From the NCBI RefSeq assembly GCF_963678635.1, contig NW_026970773.1, forward strand, positions 1 through 64,000: a DNA stretch of 64,000 bases. Direction: 5' to 3'. The position numbers and the translations under genes were made by a program. Below are positions 1-13,375 of the stretch, piece after piece (positions within the stretch are counted from its first letter, which is position 1; each line of letters starts with the position of its first letter). The notes under the pieces are model-generated. The model ran no database searches, was not told the origin of the DNA, and was given only the letters and a program-made list of their open reading frames with translations. The stretch comes from Symsagittifera roscoffensis (lineage: Eukaryota; Xenacoelomorpha; Acoela; Convolutidae).

Positions 1-3000
1 CTAAGGAGGCTCTTAAACTTTGGGAATTTCAACTAACTGCTTAACAGTTTTGCACCTGCCAAGTCCAAACAACAACCTAATTCCTTTCGTCTTGGGATGT
101 TGAAACAACCGCCCAAGACTTTTTCACTTGAGTCACATAAGGTCGAACAGCTGCCCAAAATTACATTATTCCCAGATTGGGTAGTTAAAACAACTCAGGG
201 AAGTTCTTTGTTTTTGTGAAGTCTTACAACAGCCCAACTTTTTTTTTTTCACTTGAGTCGATTTAGTTCCAACAATTACCTAAAGGTACGTTCTTGTCAG
301 TATTGGGAATTTCAAACATTCTCTCCAAAACTTTCGTTTTCAAAGGTTCCAAAACTGCCTAAAATTTTATGCCTTGGGATATTCAATCAACTGCCCATAA
401 ATTTTCACCTGAGTCCTGAGATGTTCAAACTGATTTCTAACTTTTTTGGTCTTACTAATTTGAAACAAATGCCCAAATCTTTTAGTTTTGGAAACTTTAA
501 ACTGATTCCCAACGGTTATGCCTAGGGAAATTCAAAGAACCAGCCTTCTAAGTAACCTTCGCCTGGAAGTGCATACCGACGGAAAAAAAGCTATATGCTG
601 AAACGACTGACTAGCGTCTAAACACATCTTCACATGATTTTGACCGTGTTTACCATGGCCAGTTCTATAAGTGATCCATTAATATCGGGTCGACAAAGTC
701 ATTACTATTTGAGGCTTCGGCCAGATCGAGCAAATTTACTTAATTACATGCAAGACTAATGAGCTCACGGTTCAGTCTCAGTGTTCCCAGACCACGAGGT
801 TATTCCTAAAAACAGGAATACTTCTTAGTATCATATTACGATTGTTTTTTTTTCAGTAGAAAACAATCAGCAAATCCATCGGAGATGGGTCAATTCTTTC
901 CCTCAACTCCTAGCGTCTCATTCTCTGAAAAATGAATTCAATTCAATTTGTTGATTTTTACAATAATGACCTAACATAGATTATCATAAGTCTTGAGAAG
1001 TTGAAATAGCCGCCCAACGGTTTGTGTCTAGTGAAGTTCAAAGAACTACCCAATTTTTTTCGTCTTGCGATGTTAAAACAACTGCTCAAGTTTTTTTTCA
1101 CCGGAATCACACAAGGAACGAAAAACTGCCCAAAAGTATATTATCCCAATTTATGGTAGTTCAAGCACCACCTAGAAGTTTTTGTTATTGTGAAGTCAAA
1201 CACCTGCCCAAAAATTTTTCACTTGAGTCTCGCTAGCTCAATTGGTTACCCAATGGTACAGTCTCTTCGGTATTGGAAAGTTCAAACAAGGATTTTTTTC
1301 TTGAAAGGTTCCAAAACTACCTAACATCTTCTGCCTTCGGATATTCAATCAGCTGCCCATCACTTCTCATCTGAGTCTTCGGAAGTTCAAACAAAACTCC
1401 AATATTTTTGCTCTTAGGATTTTGAAACAACTGCGTAAAAGTTTTAGTTTTTGAAATGTAACATTCACCCGGAAGTACATAGCGACGGGAAAAAAACTAG
1501 CTTCTCAAATGACTGGCTAGCGTCTAAACACAGCTTCACGAGCTTTTGACCGTCTCTACCCAAGCCTGTTCTATGATTAATATCGGTCGAGAAAGTCCTT
1601 ACTTTTTAAGGCTTTGACCAGTTCGAGCAAGTTAACTTAATAACATGCAAAAATACTGAGCTCATGGCTCGGTCTCAGGATCCCCGGACCACGAGGTCAT
1701 TCCCTAAAACAGGGCCACTACTTATTATCATTTTACATTTGTTTTAATCAGTAGATAAAAATCATCATATCCATCGGAGATGAATCAACTCTTTTTGTTC
1801 AGCTGTTAGTTTCTCATACTCTAAAAAAAGAATTCGAAGTTAGTTAAATTCAACTCAATTAATTGAGAATTACAAAAAAAACGACCTATCTTAGATTATC
1901 ATGAGCCTCTGGAAATTCAAGCAGTTGCTCAACGGTTTGGGTCTTGGTAAGTTCGATCAATTGCCCAGCTTTTTCCCACTTGGGTCTAAGGAGATTCTTG
2001 AACTATGGGAACTTCAACTATCTGCTCAACGGTTTTGCTCACAAGGAGTCACACAAGGCTCGAGCAACTGCCCAAAGTTACATTATCCCCAGTTTTAATA
2101 GTTCAAACCAGTCCGGGAAGTTTTTTTGTTATTGTGAATTCATAGAACTGCCCAACAGTTTTCTTCACTTAAGTCTATTTAGTTCTAACAATTACATAAA
2201 GATAGGTTCTCTTCAGTATTGAGAAAATCAATTGTTCTCACAAAAAATTTCGACTTCAAAGGTTTCAGAACTGCCTAACAATTTCTGCCTTGGGACTTTC
2301 AATCAACTGCCCATCAATTTTCACCTGAGTCTTGGGGTGTTCAAACAAAATTCCAACTTTTTTGTTCTTACTAATTTGAAACAAATGCCTTAGATAATTT
2401 AGTTCAAATGCCTTAGTTCAAACCAATTAGATAATTTAGTTTTGGAAAATTCATAGAGATGCACAACGGTTTTGCCTTGGGAAATTCAAAAACCCACACT
2501 ACAAGGTAACGTTAGCCTGTAAGTACATACCGACCGAAAATAAAGATATGTTCTGAAACGACTGACTAGCTTCTAAACACAGCTTCACTTGCTTTAAACC
2601 GACTCTGACAAGCAGTTCTATGTGTGATCTCTATTATCGGGTCGACAAAGTCATTACTATTTAAGGCTTCGGCCAGATCGAGCAAACTAACTTAGTTACA
2701 TGCAAGAATAATGAGCTCACGGTTCAGTCTCAGTATTCCCAGACCACTAGAATTTTCCTAAAAACAGGACTACTTCTTATTATCATATTACGATTGTTTT
2801 TTTTTCAGTAGAAAACAATCCACAAATCCATCGGAGATGGGTCAATTATTTCTCTCAACTCATAGCGTCCCATACTCTGAAAAATGAATTCGCTGTAAAT
2901 TAAATTCAACTCAATTTATTGAGAATTACAAAAAAATGACCTAACATAGATTATCACGAGTCTTGAGAAGTTGAAACAGTTGCACAACGTTTTGTGTCTA

Positions 3001-5810
3001 GGGAGGTTCAAACAAATATCCAAACTTTTTTTATCATGGTATGTTAACACAACTGATCAAGACTTTTTCACTTGAGTCAAACAAGAATCGAACAACTGTC
3101 CGAAGGTACGATATCCCCTGTTTTGTTAGTTCAAATACCACCTAGAAGTGTTGTTATTGTGAAATCATACAACTGTCCAAAATTTTTTCACTTGAGTCTT
3201 GCTAGTTCAATAAAATACCCAATGGTCCATTCTCTTCAGTATTGGAAAGTTCAAACAACCGCACAATGATTTTCGTCTTGAAAGATTCCAAAACTGCTTA
3301 ACAATTACTACCTTGGGATGTTCAATCAGCTGCCCAAGAGTCTTCGAAAATGAGTCTTCGAAAGTTCAAACAAAATTCCAATATTTTTGTTCTTAGGAAT
3401 TTGTAGAAAATGCGTGAGAGTTTCAGTTTTAGAAAACTGAAACAACTACCCAACGGTTTTGCAATTGGGAATTTCATACAACCGCCCAACAATGTAGCAT
3501 TCGTCCGGAAGTACATAACGACGGTAAAAAAAGCTAGGTTCTTAAACGACTGACCAGCGTCTAAACACAGCTTCACATGCTTTTAAATGTCTCTACAGAG
3601 ACCTGTTCTATGTGTGACCCATTAAAATCGTGTCGACAGAGTCATTACCTTTTACATGCTTCACATGCTTTTAACCGTCTGTACCAGGCCAGTTCTGTGT
3701 GTGATCCCTTAATATCCTGTCGACAAAGTCATTACTATTCTAGGTTTTGGCCATATCGAGCAAATTAACTTTCAAATCATTTTTTTTTGAGAATTTCGAA
3801 AAAACTGACCTAAAACAGAGTATCATGTCTCTTGTATCAGTGAAACAGTTGCCCAACGGTTTGGTTCTAGGGAAGTTTGATCAACTGCTCCAATTTTTTT
3901 CCATCTGAGTCTAAGGAAGCTCTTGAACTTTGGGAAGTACAATTAACCGCCCAACGGTTTTGCTCGTGTGAAGTTCAAACAACTACCCGAGATTTTTTTG
4001 TATTAGGATGTTGAAACAACTGCTCAAGACCCCTTAATTTGAGTCACACAATGATCGAACAACTGCTCAAAGGTATCTTAGCTCCAGCTTTAGTTGTTCA
4101 AACAACAACTGGAAGTTTTTTGCGATGGTGAGAACATACAAATGGCCAAAACTTTTTCACTTGAGTCTTGCTAGTTCAAATAATTACCGAAATGTACGTT
4201 CTCCTCAGTATTCGGAAGTTCAAACACGAGCACAATAGTTATCCTCTTGAAAGGTTCCAAAACTGCATAACAGTTTCTGTCTTGGGATATTCATTTAACT
4301 GCCCATCATATTCACCTGAGTCTTGGAAAGTTCAAACAAAAGTCAAACGTTTTTGCTCTTAGGAATTTGAAACAAAAGCTTAAAAATTAAACTTTGGAAA
4401 ATTCAAATAACTGCCCAACGGTTTTGCTCTTGGGAATTTCAAACAACCGCCCAACAAAGTAATATTTGCCCGGAAGTACATACCGACTAAAAAAGCTAGT
4501 TTCTGAAACGACTGACTGGCGTCTGAACACATCTTTACATGATTTTAACCGTATCTACCAAAGCCAGTTCTATGTGTGGTCCATTGAAATCGGGTCGACA
4601 GTGTCATTACATTTTACATGCTTCACATGCTTTTAACCGTCTCTACCAGGCCAGTTCCGTGTGTGATCAATTAATATCTTGTCGACAAAGTCCTTGCTTT
4701 TTAAGAGAATTACAAAAAAATTGACCTAAAATAGATTATCATGACTCTTGGGACGTTGAAACAGTTGCCCAACGGTTTGGTTCTAGGGAAGTTTGATCAA
4801 CTGCTCCAATTTTTTTCCAATTGAGTCTAAGGAAGCTCTTGAACTTTGGGAATTACAACTAACCGCCCAACGGTTTTGCTCGTGCGAAGTTTAAACAAAT
4901 ACCCATTTTTTGTTGTATTAAGGTCTTGGAATAACTTCTTAAGACCCTTCCATTTGAGTCACACAATGATCGAACAACTGCTCAAAGGTATCTTAGCTCC
5001 AGTTTTAGTTGTTCAAACAACAACTGGAAGTTTTTTGTGATTGTGAAAACATACAAATGGCCAAAACTTTTTCACTTGAGTCTTGCTAGTTCAAATAATT
5101 ACCGAAAGGTACGTTCTCTTCAGTATTGGGAAGTTCAAACAAGAGCACAATGATTATCCTCTCGAAAGGTTCTAAAACTGCCTAACAGTTTCTGTCTTGG
5201 GATATTAAATCAACTGCCCATCATTTTAACCTGTGTCTTGGGAAGTTCGAACAAAATTTAAACATTTTTGATCTTAGGAATTTGAGACAAATGTCTAAAG
5301 TTTTGGTTTTCGAAAATTAAAACAACTGCTCAAAGTTTTCGCCCTTGAGAATATCAAACGACCGTCTAGCAATGTAACTTTTGCACGGAAGTGTTTAAGG
5401 ACGAAAGAAGCTAGGTTCTGAAACGACTGGCTTGCGTTTAACCGTCTCTACCATGCTTTTAACCGTCTCTACCAAATCCAGTTCTATGTGTGGTCCATAA
5501 TTATCGGGTCGACAAGGTCATCACTACTTAAATCTTCGTTCAGATCGAGCAAATTTTTTAGGTTGCATGCAAAAATATTACACTCAGAGCTGGGTCTCAG
5601 TATCTCCAGACCACGAGGTCATTACTAAAAACAGGGCCTTTACTAATCATCATAATACCATTGTTTTTGTTCAGTAGATAAAAATCAATATATCGATCGA
5701 TCATCATATCAATCGGAGATATATATACCCTTTCCCTCAATACGTGGCTTCCCATACTCTGAAAAATGAATTCGATATTGAATAAATTCGACTCAGCTTA
5801 TTGGAAATTA
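1..5810. repeat. Composite satellite array, about six units of 0.9-1.04 kb
   Basis: Six landmarks resembling GCCCGGAAGTACATACCGAC recur near 551, 1463, 2505, 3488, 4467 and 5375, spaced about 910-1040 bp. Each unit has two parts. Part (a), about 500 bp, is an irregular minisatellite built on TTCAAACAACTGCCCAAC and TTGGGAA, at intervals of about 35-65 bp. Part (b), about 400 bp, holds CCCGGAAGTACATA, the SalI-like GGGTCGACAAAGTC, a GAGCTCA block, CCCAGACCACGAGGTCATT and CATCGGAGATGG. Units 4 and 5 lack most of (b) but carry an internal duplication of about 90 bp around CTTCACATGCTTTTAACCGTC. Part (b) without (a) recurs at 16277 and 34958 at the ends of the two giant-ORF retroelements. The satellite therefore probably arose from, or was captured by, that element family. 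Short open frames here are chance. Confidence 0.85.
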
Positions 5811-5839
5811 AAAAAACTGACCTAATAGTCACAAAAATC

Positions 5840-6420
5840 CTACAATGGGAAAATTCAACAAGGTATCACTGCTCTCAACTATTCAAGAAGTTTAGTTGGG
5901 TCGAGCTGAAAATCCCAACAAGTATATCTTGGTGAAAAAGAAGGAGGGACGATATCAACAAAAGGGAATACTGTTTTTCACAGTGCTGAAAACCTCGAGC
6001 TGGACCCCATATTTGAAGCTAAATCTGGCAAAGAATCAATGGATCATGTACTCGATATCTACAATAATATACGAGAAATAGCAACATACGACACATACGG
6101 GTGTTTGTCACAGCGGAAAGTTACCTTGTGAACAAGTCAGTCTATATTCACATTCGAATCTTCACTGCAAAGGGAAATGAAGACCTAAAGCAAGTGACCT
6201 GTGTTAACTATACTTTGAATGAGTTCAAAAGACTGTCTACGTTTTTGGAAGACTTTGTGCTTCTTGACAATTGTAAAGCTCAGCAATGCTTTGTGATGAT
6301 TTTTACATTTGGTAATTGGAATAGCAATGATTGTAAACTATTTTTCTCACTGAAGTGTACCTTTGAGCTAGAATTTCTGTTAAAATCAAACAAAATTTAC
6401 AATTATATACAAAGTTGACA
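5840..6420 (+). pseudogene. Relic of Polinton PC4-like gene
   Basis: Reading in shifting frames, this segment matches the Polinton gene at 43210-43671 and the relic at 14410-14850. Shared blocks are KYILVKKK, a VYEIATY-like block, and a C-terminal part with YIQIR-like and FTAKGNEDLK. This copy keeps the C-terminal stretch NYTLNEFKRLSTFLEDF, which the copy in the complete Polinton has lost. The order, a RRVxVxxK strand, a YIxIR strand, an acidic loop and a final amphipathic helix, resembles the ssDNA-binding PC4/Sub1 transcription coactivator fold. At least two frameshifts break it. Its Polinton origin is well supported by the sister copies; the PC4 assignment is inference. Confidence 0.6.
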
Positions 6421-6605
6421 TAAAACAATTTCCAATCAACAATTGACCTTCCAGTATTTGTTTATAAAATTACAGAAAAACTTATGAACAAGAAAAAACG
6501 AAGTTTACGAAGTTGACATTAACGAAGTTGACATAAAACAATTTCCAATCAACAGTTGACTTTCCAATCAACAGTATTTGATTAAAAAATTACAGAAAAA
6601 CTTAC
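6415..6605. repeat. Direct repeat, two copies of about 75 bp
   Basis: GTTGACATAAAACAATTTCC, then AATCAACA.TTGAC and AAAATTACAGAAAAACTTA, occurs twice, near 6415-6487 and 6531-6604. About 45 bp of AC-rich spacer lies between. It sits just downstream of the PC4-like relic and has no evident coding content. Confidence 0.7.
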
Positions 6606-6745
6606 TTTTTAATTAAACTTAAGTAAATTTTGTCTTATTTGAACGAAATTGCAATTAAGAATCTAGTCAAGAAGAAAATATTGGATCTTGAGAGCTTGTC
6701 TGGGCAAAAAACTAAGCATGTGGTTACAAAATTGTTTCTTACAGA

Positions 6746-6940
6746 ACTGGGAGCAAAATAAGAACGAGGACACTCTACCATGCTGCAATCAGAGGTCATC
6801 GGAACAAGAAAGCTGATGTACGTCCCGTAAATCTGTTGAAATGTTACGGAAAGTACTTGAACAAAGCGATATGCTTGAGGACCAACTCGCGGAGCAATGT
6901 AAGCTGGTGAATGTTTGCGTTAAAACTTGACCGAGCTAAC
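6746..6940 (+). other. Exon-like fragment, possibly the tail of a retroelement pol
   Basis: A T-rich acceptor (TTTCTTACAG) is followed by an open stretch reading AAIRGHRNKKADVRPVNLLK. This resembles the C-terminal end of BEL/Pao pol proteins, where a basic stretch precedes a RPVNLL-like motif. The match is short and from memory of the family pattern, so this is a weak call. No flanking reverse transcriptase or integrase was found. Confidence 0.25.
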
Positions 6941-7210
6941 GAAGCCTGTTATATCTATTAGGTTAGCAACAGCAATTGCACCGAAAATCTTTAGGTGACA
7001 AGTCTAGATACGCAGTACCAAGATTTGAACGATATTCAAAATTCAGATTGAGCTGTTGGCTATCTGGGATGAATCACAAAAGAAAAAGTAGACAAATACC
7101 CAAACTTAAAAAAAAACTTTCACTATCAGGCGGTATTTTTACTTCTAAGTTTCTTTTTTTTTAAAAAAAAAGGACCTACCTGCATGCTAATAATTGATGA
7201 TTTTTCTTCT

Positions 7211-7815
7211 AGAGTGCCAGCAAGCTTCCCACAAATCGACGAGAGTCAAAAGATGCCCCTAACAAAGTTCCTCAGGAACTAGTAACACGGGGAATTGGAC
7301 GGAAGATCAAGCTCGAACTGGAACATGAAAGGAATCGGAATCAGCTTGTACGTTATGAAAAATTACAACGTTATTATTTGTAAAAAGATGAACAAACACT
7401 CACATTTGAAGAAGTTTTCCCAGTCACACAATATCTATTTTCTCTTCTTTTCATTTTAGAGAGAGACGGATTTTTTTCAAAATTTTTGACCTTCTCTTAG
7501 AACTCCAACAAGTTTCTCGCAATTACATCAGCAGCAAGCGGAGCACTGAATAAAGTTCAACAAATACTGACAACCAGGGAAATTGAACAAAATGTCCAGC
7601 TCGATTTGGAAAGTGAAAAGTCACAGGATCGACTCAGGTTATTTTTTTGTCCTGTACCCGAATCACTTTCCCCGAACATAACCACAAGATCTCCTCGTAA
7701 CTCAATATGATTGCATTGCGAAGACCAGCCACAAAAATCCTACACAAATATGCAACTAACCAGGTCACACAATGGGAATCAGAACGACAAGGAATTGAAT
7801 CAACTCATGTAATTG
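7211..7815 (+). other. Short exon-like blocks with mutual similarity
   Basis: Two blocks with plausible nematode splice borders encode similar peptides. The block at about 7213-7348 follows TTCTTCTAG and ends at GTACGT. The block at about 7501-7638 follows TTCTCTTAG and ends before GGTTAT. Both read NK(V/x), then L(V/T)TR(G/E)I, then a charged (L/V)xLELExE run ending in QL or RL. A third, shorter block near 7755-7815 ends KELNQL. They look like duplicated internal exons of a coiled-coil-type gene, but no full gene can be built. The surrounding 6.94-8.46 kb otherwise holds nothing I recognise. Confidence 0.3.
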
Positions 7816-8969
7816 TATTACTTTTCCCATGCGCTACGTCTTTCACGGTTTACAAAATCACAGCAACTTTTTTCTGAGAAGACAGTACATTTTTCGCAAG
7901 TTTTAAATAGAAATAGGAAAAGTCTCGATCCTGAATCAAAATTTTGAACGTCTACTGCATGTTAATCCTCAAGTCTGTCGAAAAATGAAACATTAAAAGA
8001 TAGTAACATAAGAAGACAATAAAACAAAATTTGAAAATTTGAGACCGCATATCAAGAACAATTTGAAAATATAACCAGGTCCATGTCCAACTAGATGAAA
8101 AAAATTATTCTCAAGATGCACATGGACTCTAATTTTATAATTTTCTCAAAACAAACTGAATGCCTCATCGGGAAAAAATAATCCCTCAAGAAGCAAAGCC
8201 AACACAAAAATCTCAGGTTATCAAGGAAAACGCTCTTTTGGTCAAAAAATCCAACTAGGAAAAGATCAATTATTATGTGATTTAAAAGGTGACAGACTTT
8301 TATATCATGGAGCTCGCTTAGTTGTAAAAATGATCGAGGATTTCGCCACCCTACAATTCTCACATGTGCGTCCGTTTCATGTATTCCTGCAGACACAAGG
8401 ACAAATTTCAATTGCCAAAGTTCATGCAAGAATGATAAAAATTCACAGAAAATATAGATGTAGAAGAGTGAGCTGAATGAGGGGTTGGTTTAGTGAAGGT
8501 TGGACATTCTCATCTTTTAGGATAGAGCAAGGAGCATCCGATCTCCGAGCGATGTATTAAGATGTGGATTATGTTTGCCAATGTATTAGGATAGGGATTG
8601 TTAAGGTTTCAGGGTGATGGTAAGATGGAAAGCTTCAGAAAAAATTCTAAGCGCCCGATCGTACCATTTTTTAAAATATTAACTAGACTTTTCTATATAA
8701 CAATAATAGACACTCAACTTATTAAGATCAATTTTGCCATGATACGAAGTTTGAGATGGTATGATGGTAAGTTTCAAAAAGATTTTGTCGCCCGAATTTT
8801 TTGGAGCCCGGTTCGCCGATACTTGCCTCTCTTAGCTAACTCCTACAGTTGAGATGTTTTGAATATTGTTTTATTTGTCCGAAACTATAAGAACACTATC
8901 TAAAGCTAAACTGAAACCTATTAAAACTACGATAAAGTCAAGTTTTTGGAAAAACTTGCAAAAGTTCTG

Positions 8970-11330
8970 TATTTTTTTGGAATGAATTACAGAAATCTCA
9001 AATTTTGTTTACTTTTTTGTCGCATTTGATCTAATTGTAATAAAAATCAAGGTTTTAATTCGTGCCGAGCTCAAAATTAAACCCAAGTTTTGTTATAATT
9101 TAAATCCAAAAATATCTCTCTATCACTAAAACGAAGGCTCATGATAGCTTAAAAAATTTTGAAACTTTCGATTTCTCGGGAAAAATGGATTTGATCATAC
9201 TTTTTGAAAACGTATATTAGAAACTAATCGAATAAAAACAAATTCTCTACTTAAACCTTCCATTTGTGTCTGTGTTTTTTTGTCCTACTGGTTTTTTTCC
9301 AGTTCACGGAGAATTTAACTCAATTCAATCTCATTTCAATTAAACAGAAAAGTCAATAATCATTGAAGTTTCTAGATCAAACTCCGTGATTCAAATCCTC
9401 CTCATGTTTTTCTTATTGATTAGAAATTTGAGAAATCTTATGCGTAGTAATTATAAGTTTCAGATCAATGATGAAAAATGAACAAATCACTGCTAAATTG
9501 GACTACTAAATTGGGTAAATTCTTCATAAAAGTATATAGATTTTTGATTGATGATGATCTCCCTGTTGCTTCTACAACAGAAATGTTCTGTATTTTAGAT
9601 CATTCTTGCGTTCTGGTTAATATATTTTTTTCGCTATTGAACTCACTGTGAAAGAAAATTTAGTCAGAACAGGGAATTTTAGGAAAAAATGTATCAATTG
9701 AACGAACAGTTTGCTGGCAAAAATAAAACTAGAACTGACAACTTATTCTTCATGTATCATCTACTAAAACAGGTCGGAGTTGGGTTTATTTGACAAAAAA
9801 ATTATCCTCAAAACATCTGACTTCTCATTCGAATTTAGCCGTTTTATCAAATGATAACAACTGTTCCATCAAAAAAACACATAAAATGAATCTTTGAGGC
9901 ATTTTATGTCGGATTTTTTCTGAGGATGAACTGACTATGTTAAACTTTAGTAAAATTTTTTCGAACTCCTAATGAACTGAATTGATTTTCTATCTTAAAT
10001 TTGTTTTTTTTTCTCAGTTTCCGCTTCATCTATTATTTTCCAACTTATTCCAGTTTGGACAAAATGTCACTGAATTTTCCTAAAGAAAAAAAAATTAAAT
10101 CAAAAACAGAAATATTCAATAAATTTTTTGCCAAAAAGCTTCAAATGATTTTCTCAACCTGATATTTTTTACTGCTGTTTCAAATCTGAATTTTTAACTG
10201 AGAATTATGTATCATTTTTTCTTGAAATTTTCAAGCGTCAGCAAAAACATACTTTCTTCATTGCTTTCAGGTCAGTTATCAATTTGTTTTTGGTGATTGA
10301 GAAAAAAACAAGTATTCTGTTTGTTATCTAGAGTTTTTCTATAGCAAGCCTTTCTCGGGAGTTTTCTAACTCGAACACAAGTAGAAACACACTTTGAAAC
10401 CAATTTCTGGAGTCTGCTTTTTCTTAAATCTACCAAAAGAGCAATTTATGATATTTAATTCATATATATAACATAAAAATTTATTTGAACAAGTTTTTCA
10501 ATAAAGTTTTGAACAAGTTTGCTTCAAAACTATAAGATTGTTCCTCCAATTTTTTAAATGAAAAAATAATGTGATAAGCAAGATCAGGAATACGAAACTT
10601 GCAGTTCTTTTAAGTTCGTTCATCAAATATCATAACAATTAGAAGTTTGTACAACTAATTTCTTTGAAAATAATCAATTGATTTTATAAAATAAATCCAT
10701 CAAAAATACTTTTTTTCTCTCTAAAATTCCTTTCTACAGCACAAAATTCTGTATATACAGGTCTTGAAAGCAGATTTTAATTTATGTTTTGTCTGAAATC
10801 TTCCACAACAACTAATTTTTCTCGATTTCAACAAATATCATAGATAGTTTTAGTGGAAAAAATTATTCGTATTCCAAACCTTTTTGTCTCAGAGTTGCTT
10901 ACTTTGAAAAAATTATCCTTGTTACACATGAATTTTCATGTTAATTCACTTAATTCATCAAAAAAATTAGAAGATCTCCGATGAAACACACTTGTTTTTT
11001 TAATTTTTGACTGTTTTTAAGTGAAATTTTTTCTTCAAATGTTACTTCAATTGAAGCAAAAGGATTCCAAAGTTCTCAGACAAAAAATCCTGCTTTGATT
11101 TGTCAAAACACTTTAACTTGAATCTTTTTTGATTTCTGCTTGATCGGCCACTTTCAGACTGATTCCGTTTTGAACAAAAGTTTTCGCAAAAATTGTATTA
11201 TTTCAGCGATCATTCAAAAATCCAAACCCAAGTTGACACCAAAAACTCCATTTGCTAAGAACCTTTGAAGATTTTTGCTGAAACAGATAACTATATCATC
11301 TCACCTCAATCCTAATTTTTGATTTTGAAA
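8970..11330. other. Non-coding left arm of the relic Polinton
   Basis: About 2.4 kb of AT-rich sequence with no credible ORF. It aligns by eye with 38.9-41.1 kb of the complete Polinton. Shared blocks include TTGCTTCT.CAACA, AATTATCCTCAAAACAT, ATCAAATGATAACA and GTCGGATTTTTTCT. Similarity across two decayed copies shows common descent; it need not imply function. Confidence 0.6.
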
Positions 11331-11449
11331 TAAATTTGGTATTCAGACCTGTAAATATCTTATCGGACGTGAATGCAATCGCCGTGTTTAATTTTGAAAA
11401 CACGAAGAGACAGGAAGGGATTGCTTTTTTTTATGAACAATCAGTTCCT

Positions 11450-11600
11450 CGCTGCGATATGTTTAAAAGGCAAAATCGGCACACTTCAAAACGCCACAGG
11501 TTCTACGATGTCTTGACGCATCTTAACGTGTGTTTTCTCTGCCACATTGAAGACATGCGATTTTTTCGTTTCAATTCAGCATCTCAAGGAGACGACATCT
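11450..11600 (-). pseudogene. Zinc-finger protein relic (left arm)
   Basis: On the minus strand this matches the intact zinc-finger gene at 41114-41404. The plus-strand text CACTTCAAAACGCCACAGGTTCTACG and the CTGCCACATTGAAGACATGC block correspond to the cysteine/histidine-rich part. The N-terminal start region is eroded. It sits at the position expected from colinearity with the complete Polinton. Confidence 0.65.
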
Positions 11601-12419
11601 CAAAAAAAAAGAAGGAAACGAAAAATGTTTGCAGAATAGGAGATTTATAAAGTCTCAAACAATAGGTGGGAGATTTAAACCCACCTTGAAAGATCCAAAA
11701 ATTTGAAACAGAGTAGATGAAAAATGATATGTGTTGTCCAATTAAATTTAATTTAAATGAAATTCAGAACAAAAAAAAAACAATATTTTGCACTTAAAGA
11801 ATGAAACTTATCATGATTTTTTCAAGAAATTTGATTTTATCCAATCAGAAAAGAGCTCTTTTTCTGAGAGATTTTTCAAAAATTTTGATAATTAATTGTC
11901 ATTTTAGATATTTTTCTATCCTTAAATTTAAAAAGTTTATGAAAAATCCATTTAAAATCCTCGAGTTATTCTAAAAGAAAAAATAAAAAACCCCACTTGA
12001 TTATTTAATTGGTGTCATAGATGTTGATTCTCATTTTTTTTTTTCACATTTTTTGACGTCTATTTTGATCAAAATAGAGTTCTCGGAATATTTAAAGATC
12101 TATTTAGGGAAACTTACACATTCAAAGAGTTTTTTATCCAAATATTGCGTATCAGAGCTTCAACCCTACGGCTGAATAACACGTGCTGGGAAAAAAAGTT
12201 TTTAACCTAAAAATTTTGATTTTTATCGTACGATAAGATATCAATGATCATGTTTATCTACCTATAAAACCTTCCCAGCAAAAATTGCAATCCTGCACGA
12301 TCAGGCTTGGTCTCAGATCTTCAGAGATTTGTGTTAAAAATTTTATCAATTTTGAGTTATTCTCTCAAAATTACACGAAAATGAAACAACTTGACAATCT
12401 ACTCCAAAACCAGTAATTT

Positions 12420-12880
12420 TCATTGGTTACATACAAAAAAAGTTGATCAACTTGTTGGAAAACAACCGAGGAATTATTTTCTGAAGAATTTAATTTAATT
12501 GAAAGGTTGTGGTCCATAAAATGGTTCTCTTTTTGGATACAACACCGTAAAATAAATGAACATTTCTAAGATTGGAAACGGTGATATGTAAAAATTTACA
12601 AAAGTGGAACTTTGGTCTCGATTGGACACGACCTTTCATTAAAGTTTCATAAACCGAAGCTGAAATCTGATTGGATACGACAACAGACCAAGTAAGGAAA
12701 ATTAATTTTGAATGGTTAAGCCCACAGATTCGAGTTGAAGTTAACCATCAGTTTTAACTAATTTCAATTTCTTAACTTAACTAACGCCAACTACCTCCTC
12801 TCTCACCTCTGAATATTTTGATTTCAATTTTCTGCCGTCAAATACCTTATGTCTCAACTTTATTACAATTGTGTTCTTAA
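12420..12880 (+). promoter_or_regulatory. Relic of the acidic-gene promoter region
   Basis: Reverse-orientation CCAAT-type boxes (CATTGG near 12420, GATTGGA near 12570 and 12620, GATTGGATACGACAAC near 12675) precede CAACTACCTCCTCTCTCA near 12789. This mirrors, inverted, the sequence upstream of the acidic genes at 45.6-46.0 and 51.05-51.4 kb. It shows that the regulatory block and the gene moved together. Confidence 0.45.
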
Positions 12881-12899
12881 TCTGTATGTTTTACTCAAT

Positions 12900-13375
12900 T
12901 TATTGCTCAAAATAATCTTCTCAGCGCAAAACAGCAAAAAACAGTACTCGGTAGAGTTTTTGACTGATCTAGTACAAATTCAAGAGCGAGAAACAGTTTC
13001 CTGAGTATTTTTGACACGAATGGGCATCACAATCCAAGTCTGACACATGGTTGAGGTGATGCAAAGGGATTCGAACGAACATCATCTGACGAAATTTCCC
13101 ATCACACAGAACCAATTTGGAAAAAAGCAAACGAAGAAGGATGTGTCTGAGCATGTGGGAACGAACCAAACAGACATTCCTTATCATAGATATAAGGCTC
13201 AACCATCGCGACTTCCTCTTCCCTTGGCAGGAAGCAGGATCAGCTGATAACCCTGTCGGATTGGACGAAGATGAGAGTTTCTCAGAAACATTGACATACC
13301 CAGCTTCAAAAAACCGCTTGATATTCTAGCTTCTATAGAAACCATTCAGAACTATTGTTAGCTCCTTGATTAAAT
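12900..13375 (+). pseudogene. Relic of Polinton acidic protein gene
   Basis: It matches the 166-residue acidic protein at 47147-47647 from its start (IFSAQN) through VQIQERET and HMVEVMQRDSNEHH to a decayed FSETLT and final SIE-like end. Several stops and frameshifts interrupt it. Orientation is plus, whereas all copies in the complete Polinton are minus. This supports an inversion in the relic. Confidence 0.75.

Noticed and set aside
1-5810. Possible CRISPR-like or direct-repeat array
   Set aside because: Repeat units are long and irregular with no unique spacers of constant length, and the context is eukaryotic satellite.
8091-8429. Minus-strand 112-codon frame
   Set aside because: No match to any other element copy, no codon or domain signal, and no visible promoter or splice context.
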